A stretch of 64,000 nt of DNA from Ascarosepion bandense. Its lineage: Eukaryota; Mollusca; Cephalopoda; Sepiida; Sepiidae. Made by a program: the position numbers and the translations under genes. The DNA lies in assembly GCA_037127315.1 (NCBI GenBank), contig JBBBDQ010000191.1, forward strand, positions 17,358,501-17,422,500, in the 5' to 3' direction. The notes under the pieces were generated by a model. That model was not told the origin of the DNA and did not search any database. It saw nothing but the letters and a program-made list of their open reading frames with translations. Positions 56,218 to 64,000 of this stretch are shown piece after piece (position 1 is the stretch's first letter; the number at the start of each line of letters is the position of its first letter).

Positions 56218-56432
56218 TCATTTAGTCACTGTGTTATTAAGTAAGGACATTTTCAAAGAGTTGCGCTCATACATCTCCGGACAGTTATTCTCCAAGTCCC
56301 GTTTCATGAACTTTTCGACTGCTTTCTTATTGGCATAGTTGTGTACGACAGGTGTCAGGTAAGCGTTCACATCTGTCGAGAACACGGAGATGCTACCATA
56401 TGCATCTTCGCTGTCCTTTTCCAGAGATGAAT
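56218..56432 (-). CDS. Last coding exon of an unidentified host gene
   Basis: On the minus strand a pyrimidine-rich acceptor (TTGTTTTCTTTTTATTATAG) is followed by two bases and 70 codons ending in TGA at 56218-56220. The residues start SSLEKDSEDAYGSISVFSTD and include NNCPEMYERNSLKMSLLNN near the end. Codon use and composition are clearly protein-like, unlike any repeat here. The two leading bases complete the single base left over at the donor of the exon at 61436-61517, so the two exons join in frame. AATAAA abuts the stop codon (56212-56217, minus), which would give a very short 3' UTR unless another signal is used. No domain or family is recognised; a soluble, charged C-terminal tail is all that can be said. 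Confidence 0.7.
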
Positions 56433-57059
56433 CTATAATAAAAAGAAAACAAGAGAATTAAAGATCAAATGTATTTTAATATTCTATCGTATGATCTGGT
56501 AACGTCATAGAATGGCCCCCAGTCTAAACGAGGTTTTAATCAAGCCTATGTAACACAATTTTCGATCTATCGCGACAACCATATCTGCTCTGAAATGTAT
56601 CGTAATGTCAACAAATGTAAACATGTTACGGAAATTAACGAATTTTAACGAAACTTTGGTTATAAACAACCGACAATTTGAAAAGAATTGTTTGAACATT
56701 ATTTTTTTATCGATACTCGTATTTAAGCAGATATTCTGTTTTTAATTAAACAGTATTATATATGGCCTGATTATTTATTACCATATGCTGCGATTTACTC
56801 GGACAAATATACTCTGCGTTATACGATTTTAATAAAAAGGTTTCACGCTATAATGTGTGACAATTTAAATCCCTCATTATCCGTATGAAAGTGAAGTTTG
56901 CTTGCATTGTCACTATTACTGTCACCTTCAAAGTACTGTCCTTGTGAAGCTATGCACTTAGTTAGCCTGACATCTTGACTTTAGACACATTCTCACTGAC
57001 GTGACGTAGTCCACTTTTCCCACACATTTTTTCATGTAAATTGTAATGATAATCTTTCT

Positions 57060-57738
57060 TTCTACTGCCTATACTGCATAAATCTATGCGTACATCTAGA
57101 TTGGCAATTAGGTCTCACCGTTTCTCAAATGCAATCATACGTTCTAATTATCTGATATTGTTGTGGAGTAGTTTCCGCACTGAAGGTTATAATCGGGCTA
57201 TGTCGGTTGCTAATCGAATTAACGCACCCAAAATGTTAGGAACTTGGTAATCTTCCACTGAAAACTGACTCCTTAGTATTCGGCTAACTGCCGACTAATA
57301 TCAACTGCTTTAGTCCAACTATGTCCAAACTGGAGCTAACTAGTAGTTCTACTGAACTCCAATATAACTCTAAAGAACTCTCCAGAACGTCTAAGAACTC
57401 CTCAAGAACTTCCCCCGTTAACTCTTATAGGAGGGAGAGTCCATTATATAGGAGGGAGAGTCCATTATCTGAGAAATAGGTGTGTTTCCCCATAACAGAT
57501 ATGTTCTAATTTTCTTTTCCCGCACTTCTCACATGTGGAAATTCTTTCTGATTTCTTGCAAATAACAGATTTAAAAAATTTAAATGCACTATCAGTCGCC
57601 ATTTTCTGTCTTCCTGTAGCGTGTTCTTTTATTGTCCTTCCTCCTCCTTCTCCTCGCTAAAGTTTTTTCTTTCACACCTTTTAACCCCTTGTGTCCTAGT
57701 GGTAGTGTCACCTTGCTTGCGGCGAAACAATAAAAACG
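57060..57738 (+). pseudogene. LINE C-terminal remnant interrupted by unrelated DNA
   Basis: CATCTAGATTGGCAATTAGG encodes the R-L-A-T-R-S-H segment of the LINE C-terminus (compare 15073). After 57190 about 300 bp of unrelated sequence follow, with repeated GAACTC strings and a duplicated GGAGGGAGAGTCCATTAT (57430-57472). The LINE resumes near 57510 and ends with CACCTTGCTTGCGGCGAAAC. Confidence 0.6.
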
Positions 57739-57828
57739 CCTATTGTCATCTTGTGTCTTCCTTTCTCTCAGTAATTCCTTGAATTTTAGTCGCATTATCA
57801 CCTTGCTTGGGGTGAAATGATTAAAAAG
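57739..57828 (+). repeat. Second LINE 3' tail directly following
   Basis: TCACCTTGCTTGGGGTGAAA and TGATTAAAAAG repeat the LINE tail 90 bp after the previous one, either a tandem duplication or a second short insertion. Confidence 0.6.
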
Positions 57829-58189
57829 AAAACAAAACCGATGATTATCTTATAGCTGAAAATATTGTTCGAATTCGTTTTCCAGAATATCTTTCAGTAA
57901 TGTTATCGAGTGTTGCTAGATGTTTGGGATGTCGGTAAATTCTTTTCAATAATTTTTCAATTTTCAATTAGTTTTGGCTATCCATCTTTTGCGTCATCGT
58001 GCACATCTCGCCTTAGCTTGAAACGCCTTTGTTACTCAAACTTTGTTACTTGAAACTTGATCTCTTCATAGAAAGTTTCACAATAAGCCATTTGTAATAG
58101 AGTTAAGGTTTCACTAACGCTTTCCCCACTATTCATGCAAAATAACAGAAGAATAACAGGTTCGATTATCCTCCGGTTCACACTTCTTC

Positions 58190-58345
58190 CCGGTCCTTTG
58201 AACAGAATCAGAAGTTTATCCCATGTTTCCTGTTTAGGACTGGGTTTCCGGTTCCTTCTAAAGTCTTCTTACTCTCTTTCTTTCCCAGTCAGCCATTTTA
58301 TCTTACGGCCATCATCGCCTTACTTTAATTGATTAAAAACATTGA
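58190..58345 (+). repeat. LINE 3' untranslated relic
   Basis: AGTTTATCCCATGTTTCCTG, GGGTTTCCGGTTCCTTCT and the degraded tail ATCGCCTTACTTTAATTGAT match the 28.2-kb and 31.8-kb LINE-tail units in plus orientation. Confidence 0.55.
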
Positions 58346-59101
58346 TGTTCGTCTGCTTCTCTTGATTCTTTATTTTCCGCTAACAATATAACATGAATCC
58401 GCTCAACATCGAATGAGATATCATGTGCGCTTCAAGAAAACTGAAATTATAATACGTCCGGACATACTCAAATTCTAATACTCTCTTGGCTCATTACCCT
58501 AGCGACACGCTGTGTCTGTGGTCATTTATGACATCAAATTATCCCACCTCGTATATGTTCTTTGGAGTCCTTCGATGTATTGATGACGACCTGATATGAT
58601 ATTCTTCTAAGAACATCTATGGAGTAATATCCTTAATTTTTAGCTTTTTATCAATTTCTTTACAGTTATTTACAGAATGTGTTCAATCCTTGTAATGTTT
58701 TGTTGTTTTATCCACACTCTCTTGTGTGAAAATTACAGTTGTCTCCTAGTATAATATTTAACGTTGCTTTTATGATATGGAGAGTTTACCAACGAGTTTA
58801 AAATTGTTAGATACAGAGTCAGCCAAGCAGTTAAAGAGAATTGCTTAGAAACCAAACACATGAGCAGAAAAAAATCAAATTATCAAAAGAGTGGCCAATA
58901 AATAGAAATCATTAACATAAAATCGACAGGAATAATAGAAATATTACAAAGATTACTAAAGAAATCGTCGGGGATATAAAATCGAAGGGCTTAGTCAAGT
59001 TATTTAGAAGAGTATTTAAAGAAATCTAAATTGCAATAAAACAATCGACAGGTGTAACGAAGACATATAGACGAGTAGCAAATAAAGAGAAATGAGTAAC
59101 T

Positions 59102-60300
59102 AATAAATTGAAGGAAGCGACAAATAAATGGAAGTGAGGAGTAAATAAATTCAAGTGGGTGGCAAATGAATTGAAGGGAGTGTTAAATGAATTGAACGGA
59201 ATAGGAAAGAAATTGAAGGAAGGGTCAAATAAATTGAAGCGGGTGGGAGATAATTTTGAAGGGAGTGGCAAATAAATGGAAGTGAGGAGTAAATAAATTC
59301 AGGTGGGTGGCAAATGAATTGAAGGGAGTAGCAAATAAATTGAAGGGAGTGTTAAATGAATTGAACGGAATAGGAAAGTAATTGAAGGAAGGGTCAAATA
59401 AATTGAAGCGGGTGGGAGATAATTTTGAAGAGAGTGGCAAATAAATGGAAGTGAGGAGTAAATAAATTCAGGTTGGTGGCAAATGAATTGAAGGGAGTAG
59501 CAAATAAATTGAAGGGAGTGTTAAATGAATTGAACGGAATAGGAAAGTAATTGAAGGAAGGGTCAAATAAATTGAAGCGGGTGGGAGATAATTTTGAAGG
59601 GAGTGGCAAATAAATGGAAGTGAGGAGTAAATAAATTCAGGTGGGTGGCAAATGAATTGAAAGGAGTAGCAAATAAATTGAAGGGAGTGTTAAATGAATT
59701 GAACGGAATAGGAAAGAAATTGAAGGAAGGGTCAAATAAATTGAAGCGGGTGGGAGATAATTTTGAAGGGAGTGGCAAATAAATGGAAGTGAGGAGTAAA
59801 TAAATTCAGGTGGGTGGCAAATGAATTGAAGGGAGTAGCAAATAAATTGAAGGGAGTGTTAAATGAATTGAACGGAATAGGAAAGTAATTGAAGGAAGGG
59901 TCAAATAAATTGAAGCGGGTGGGAGATAATTTTGAAGGGAGTGGCAAATAAATGGAAGTGAGGAGTAAATAAATTCAGGTGGGTGGCAAATGAATTGAAG
60001 GGAGTAGCAAATAAATTGAAGGGAGTGTTAAATGAATTGAACGGAATAGGAAAGTAATTGAAGGAAGGGTCAAATAAATTGAAGCGGGTGGGAGATAATT
60101 TTGAAGGGAGTGGCAAATAAATGGAAGTGAGGAGTAAATAAATTCAGGTGGGTGGCAAATGAATTGAAGGGAGTAGCAAATAAATTGAAGGGAGTGTTAA
60201 ATGAATTGATCGGAATAGGAAAGAAATTGAAGGAAGGGTCAAATAAATTGAAGCGGGTGGGAGATAATTTTGAAGGGAGTGGCAAATAAATTGAAGGAAG
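59102..60300. repeat. 169-bp minisatellite, about seven copies, in an intron
   Basis: Exact 169-bp spacing from 59225 to 60285. Each unit is built from smaller pieces of about 20-25 bp of the type ATTGAAGGGAGTGGCAAATA. The first unit lacks about 21 bp. The central copies are almost identical, while both edges (58850-59100 and 60300-60540) carry strongly diverged single pieces. The 71-codon minus-strand frames are artefacts of the repeat. Confidence 0.95.
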
Positions 60301-60569
60301 TGGGAAATGAACTGAGTGATCATCAGCCGCTACAAATAAATCGATATAAGTATCAAAATATATCTACGAGAGTAACCAATGAAATGAATTGATTACAATC
60401 AAAATCAACGGGAGTAATAAAAAAAAATCAACAGAAGAGATGAAAGAAATTGAATAAAGTAGTGAAGAAATCGATAATGAATAGCAAAATAATCGAGTAT
60501 CAAAAGAATCCAAATAAGAAGCAAAGAGATCCATGGGTACTGTACAAAAATTATATTAAATCTGAATAT

Positions 60570-60865
60570 CTTCTGGGTTATTTAGACTGTTTTCATTGTT
60601 AGGACCGTTTTCCTGATTTTTATGATTATGACAAGATTCATAATGACGACATTTTGTCCGTTGTACCCTCCGAACTTTTTCAGGTGATTCAAATTTTGAT
60701 TTTTTTTTCTAGTTCTATGAGTCATACTATTTTTAGATGTCTCAGTTATCTTCTTTTTAAATTAACTCTCTGAACTTTTGGTTGGCCTCTGCTGTAGCCA
60801 GATTTCACAACTCCTTAGGTCAAGTCACTGAATCTAATGCTTTTATCCACTGCGTCATGTGCCCA
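60570..60865 (-). mobile_element. tRNA-headed SINE with Penelope-type tail
   Basis: Minus-strand copy of the 53010-53348 family. The head GACGCAGTGGATAAAAGCAT and TTCAGTGACTTGACC, body GATAACTGAGACATCTAAAA, then CACCTGAAAAAGTTCGGAGG, GTACAACGGACAAAATGTCG and the tail. The ribozyme-like core is damaged (CTGAAAA, CAAA). Confidence 0.6.
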
Positions 60866-61049
60866 TGAGGATATCAGTGTATGAATTAAACTTAATGTCT
60901 CAGTAACCGTTTTTTACCAGAGCTCATATAAAAAATCTTATTGATTTGTAATTGTTTTTCTCTGGTACTCCATATTCCCGGTTTTCATATTATATTCATT
61001 TCTATGCTTGACTGACTGAGAAGATTTTTGTCGCCTATTATCTGCTCTG

Positions 61050-61200
61050 ATTCTTTAATTTTTCATTTTTTCAACTGAAGAACGTCGGAGCGTATTACGG
61101 CCGAAACGTCGTAAATAAGGATATGGTCATCCTTCCGAACAATGTAAATAATGTAAATAATTACAATACCTCATATCAGAAATATGGACAAATATCTTCT
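61050..61200 (+). repeat. Penelope-type tail with hammerhead-like motif
   Basis: CTGAAGA, GTCGG..ACGGC hairpin, GAAACGTCGT at 61075-61106, then AATGTAAATAATTACAATAC. It lies back to back with the copy at 60570-60865, repeating the layout seen at 52.8-53.3 kb. Confidence 0.65.
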
Positions 61201-61435
61201 GAGTTGTTTTTAATGAATCAGAATGTTTAATTTTCAAGTCATCTAAATTTACAATGTAAAAACAATCAATTTTAATTAAACCATAAAGAATAATTATACA
61301 CATCTTTCTTCAAAAGTCTAATAAATTTTTCATTTCGAATATTTAATTCTAATTCTATTATCAAACTGACCATTAAATTGTTTTTGTTCGGCTGAGAATT
61401 AATTAAATAAAATATGGTGAAACTAAATCATTTAC

Positions 61436-61517
61436 CTCCTGCCTTGTTTTGAGGACACACAGTACAATGCACTGGTTTTGTCGCCTTATGCAAGAAACCG
61501 TCCATCTGTAGGTAGCC
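61436..61517 (-). CDS. Penultimate coding exon of the same host gene
   Basis: On the minus strand, acceptor CGTTTCGTTTTTTACCCCCAG, then 82 bp (27 codons plus one base), then donor GAG|GTAAATG. The reading is GYLQMDGFLHKATKPVHC, T, V, C, then PQNKAG. The C-x-x-C pair might bind metal or form a disulphide. The last base plus the two leading bases of the exon at 56218-56432 make an aspartate codon, preserving the frame. Earlier exons lie beyond the right edge or were not found. The protein is not recognised. Confidence 0.65.
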
Positions 61518-61872
61518 CTGGGGGTAAAAAACGAAACGAAAATGAACGCAACAATGAAAGTTCCACTCAGATAGTTTTTACCTAATAACTGTCAAGTTGT
61601 AGCACAAGTTTCCTTGAACGAATCACTTTTAACTTCTTGGAAACTAAAATCAATTGTCATCTTCCTCTTCATCGTCATAATCTTCAGTACTCATCACCTT
61701 CTTTTTTATTCATACCTCACACCACGTTCATTATTACTATTTTAACTGTAATTCTCCAACCTGAGTTGTATATTTGTTTATAATATGATGAACGTATTGC
61801 ATAACTAAAGCTCACACCATAAGTTACTGTAAATATTTCTAATAAGACCTAATATTTGAAACTTAAATTTAC
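61518..61872. other. Upstream intron sequence, nothing recognised
   Basis: No further exon, repeat or RNA gene could be supported. Confidence 0.4.
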
Positions 61873-62142
61873 ATGGTATTTTTTATCGTAGAAATAAAGA
61901 GAAACCCTGAAAATTATACCAGTATCAGTTTGTTAACCAATTCTTTTGTAAAATCATTGATTGCATACATAAAGACATTTTATGGATATAAGCAAAAACA
62001 GAGTGCTGTTATGCATGCCGTTCAGTTGAACTCGAAAAAAACTTCTGATAAAATCGCAACCATAATACAGTTTCTTTATTTGTTTACCCGCAAAAAGGCC
62101 CGATATCCCCTCAAGAAAGTGTTAATGAATAAGTTTGTTTAA
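61873..62142 (+). pseudogene. Possible LINE reverse transcriptase finger remnant
   Basis: NPENYTSISLLTNSFVKSLI resembles the N-P-x-N-Y-R-P-I-S-L-L segment of LINE reverse transcriptases, followed by YGYKQKQS where a Y-G-F-R-x-x-x-S is expected. The rest of the 89-codon frame has no clear match. It may be an old LINE or L1-like scrap, or chance. Confidence 0.35.
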
Positions 62143-62235
62143 TGACGTTAGAATTATAGATTATGAAGATATATAGGATAGATAACGGTTGACTCTGAAA
62201 TTGGTGGGATTAAGATTGTAGCGGTTGGGAAAGCA

Positions 62236-62580
62236 TCATCTCTGGAGTTTGTTTAACAAATAGCAACTCTTAGGAAAAAGCTGTTCAAATTGAATTTCAT
62301 TCTTACCAAGGTTATTAGTATAGTTCACTCTTGTGTACATGGCAGAGTGAATGCTAGTTTTGAAGGTCTGTACTGGTGAAACTAAAGAATGTAGCTCGTC
62401 AAAACATTTGCCATGGAAATGGCAATTGACTAGAAATAGGCTTACCCTGTTGCGTCTGTGGGAAAGGGGTTGTAGGATGGAAAATAATTCGTTACCTACA
62501 AGGCCGCGTAAACAATTTTGAATTGGAAAGAGAGGATTGAGCATCTCCAGTCCAGATTTGACAGGAATCTAAACTTATTT
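62236..62580 (-). pseudogene. LINE C-terminal fragment
   Basis: The minus-strand 102-codon frame reads IQNCLRGLVGNELFSILQPL, SHRRNRVSLFL, HFHGKCFDELHSLVSPVQTF. This parallels DKIQRRICNVV, LQPLSHRRDVASLCLFYKYF and the HGYCSDELSSLVPP order in the 13.9-kb LINE. It is then interrupted by a composite repeat at its 5' side. Confidence 0.75.
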
Positions 62581-63126
62581 ATAAATTTCTTGAAAATTTA
62601 CACAGTTGTACTATAAGCGTCTGCGAGTGTTCTTAGCTAGATTTTGTGTCGGCAAATATCGAAAATCGATAATCGAAAAAATCGGATTATAGAAGGAGTG
62701 GTCCGATTTTAATCAAATTTGATACACTCATAGACAAAGACATAAGAAACGATATTCAGAAGTTTCAAGGTTGCAGTTCTTACAATAGTGCAGAAAGTCG
62801 ATAATATATAGATATATATATATATATATATATATAAAAGGCAAGATGTTTGTGTGTGTGTCTGTTTATCTGCCTGTATGTCTGTATTTTTTCAGCTTTT
62901 TTATTTTAGTTTTTGCTTCGGTTTGGCTCTAAGTAGGTATAATTGTAGTTCTTAGTCTCAGCCATGATACCATTTACTCAGAGGACTTATTTAGCCTTCA
63001 AAATTCAGTTTACGACGAAAAAAACCTATTTGATATCGATACCAGGAAATCAAAATTTGACTTACATCTATTCATTTTTTTTCAGTCTACGGTTTCGCTA
63101 TAACTGGAAAAACTATTGCAACTGCT

Positions 63127-63130
<4 letters not shown>
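62581..63130 (-). repeat. Composite repeat: module A, TA run, module B, inverted copy
   Basis: Module B at 62581-62805 (with a deletion of the GTTCCATTTATAAATAAG end region), TA run 62808-62836, module A at 62837-63130 lacking its CCGGCG head. This is the third locus with the A-TA-B order. Confidence 0.75.
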
Positions 63131-63166
<36 letters not shown>

Positions 63167-63170
<4 letters not shown>

Positions 63171-63363
63171 AACAAAGTTGTAGAACTCGCAGATTTTTAA
63201 CCTGTTGTTCATGCATTTACTTTTATAAAGAGTGCTCGATACAAACGTAGAACGTTATATTGTAATAGTTGTTACAATGTTTTATAAATTCATAGTATCA
63301 TTACACAAAAATTTTCGCGTTTCGAAGCTGACCATGTGTTTTGGTCGACTCTTCTTCGGATGA
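63167..63363 (-). repeat. Ribozyme-like tail ending at a TA run
   Basis: Minus strand 63320-63359: CCGAAGA, GACC..GGTC hairpin, GAAACGCG, then ATAACGTTCTACGTTTGTAT and CGAGCACTCTTTATAAAAGT, ending at the TA run 63130-63167. The CGAGCACTC piece also occurs at 46110-46140. Confidence 0.5.
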
Positions 63364-63460
63364 TCAAGTTAGTATGAAAATTATCTGGTAAAAAATACCG
63401 TTTATTTGTGATGATTTTTTTATGTGAAAGTGGGGTTGGGATGTGATTTGGATTCTGTTG

Positions 63461-63464
<4 letters not shown>

Positions 63465-63507
<43 letters not shown>
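63465..63507. repeat. (TA)n microsatellite
   Basis: About 43 bp of TA. Confidence 0.95.
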
Positions 63508-63509
<2 letters not shown>

Positions 63510-63540
63510 CTAATTCTAACTGAGAGACCAATGTTATTGT

Positions 63541-63722
63541 TATAATCAAAATTTGACATACATCCATTTATTTTTCTTTTAGTCCACGGTTTCGCTTTAA
63601 CTGGAAACAACTATTGCTTTTTAGTCTTTCGTGCCAACGTCCAAAGAGTCTGAGCTCCAAGAGCATTGATTAGTTTTAAAGCTTTCATTGCACCCGAGCG
63701 ACGCCGGGCTATACTGCTAGTA
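63541..63722 (-). repeat. CCGGCGTTGC-head repeat, 5' part
   Basis: Minus strand starts CTAGCAGTATAGCCCGGCGT and continues to CCGTGGACTAAAAGAAAAA, then stops; the 3' part is absent. Confidence 0.8.
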
Positions 63723-64000
63723 CTTCATAAGCAGAGCAAACTGAAAAGGTGAGGCTGTGTTACGCCCATCTACCAAGTAACAAAAATGGCCTGCCTTATA
63801 AATCAATATTCTTTTACCTGAGCCCGAACACCGACCTGTTGCACCAATAAGAATGATTAATTTGTTTCAGACGACTTAAAAACAGCTTATTTAAAGCCAG
63901 ATAATATGATTGAATTGTAAAAATAGATGTTTTTTTTTTTCGTGGGGGAGAGATAATAATGGTTTAGTGATACAAGTCTTACTAATTAACACATAGCAGG
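63723..64000. other. Window end, nothing certain
   Basis: The minus strand has GGTCGGTGTTCGGGCTCAG followed by GTAAAAG, which looks like a splice donor, but no acceptor or stable frame was found. Confidence 0.25.

Larger units (their letters stand above)
56433..61435 (-). other. Intron of the host gene, about 5.0 kb
   Basis: Bounded by GT (61434-61435 on the plus strand as AC) and AG (56433-56434 as CT). It holds LINE remnants (57060-57828, 58190-58345), the 169-bp minisatellite (59102-60300) and Penelope-type repeats (60570-61200). Apart from these, 56433-57050 and 58350-58850 show nothing recognisable. Confidence 0.6.

Noticed and set aside
59026..60285. Series of 71-codon minus-strand frames at 169-bp spacing
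   Set aside because: Each is the same stretch of the minisatellite unit in another copy; 169 is not a multiple of three, so no continuous protein exists.
63760..63870. Possible exon with donor GCTCAG|GTAAAAG on the minus strand
   Set aside because: No pyrimidine-rich acceptor and no stable frame; it may be part of an unrecognised repeat.

Overview
The window looks like AT-rich, gene-poor DNA from a coleoid cephalopod, most likely an octopus. This is inferred from the repeats: eight copies of a tRNA-derived SINE resembling octopus SINEs, many short CR1/Jockey-type LINE ends, very dense (TA)n, (CA)n and (GA)n microsatellites, and only scattered host exons. Nothing looks bacterial or viral. Nearly all long open frames are either microsatellite artefacts (runs of YI, TH or CV) or tandem repeats whose period is a multiple of three.

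Layout. 1-5.3 kb: simple repeats, ribozyme-like repeats, a 21-bp minisatellite and a 0.76-kb dispersed repeat. 5.8-9 kb: LINE ends, an inverted pair of SINEs and a probable reversed solo LTR containing a 188-bp tandem repeat. 9.9-11.3 kb: decayed RTE-like LINE on the minus strand. 12.4-15.9 kb: LINE ends, including a 5'-truncated CR1/Jockey-type element whose 509-codon reverse transcriptase frame is still open. 16.9-24.3 kb: inactive Ty3/Gypsy element (gag, protease, RT/RNase H, integrase) with a 252-bp 5' LTR and a 3' LTR of about 2.2 kb, swollen by nearly nine copies of a 232-bp repeat. 24.3-33 kb: dispersed repeats, fold-back elements, LINE ends and a tRNA-headed SINE carrying an apparently complete hammerhead ribozyme. 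33.7-34.7 kb: 25 near-identical 42-bp repeats. 35-49 kb: SINEs, a piggyBac-like MITE with TTAA ends, a 5S rRNA-derived fragment, a degenerate LINE, a Penelope-like GIY-YIG fragment and a Tc1-like fragment. 50-56 kb: Penelope-type tails and microsatellites. 56.2-61.5 kb: the last two coding exons of an unidentified host gene on the minus strand, whose 5-kb intron holds a 169-bp minisatellite. 61.5-64 kb: more repeat fragments.

The main theme is a set of unrelated repeat families that all carry a hammerhead core or a close imitation (CTGANGA, hairpin, GAAA). In most cases it is followed on the same strand, within about 35-200 bp, by a (TA)n or similar microsatellite. With a Penelope-like endonuclease fragment also present, this suggests that Penelope-type machinery and its tRNA-headed passengers shaped much of the repeat landscape. 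The best copy (32445-32488, minus) has all three helices and a GUC cleavage site. No conventional gene cluster or operon is present.
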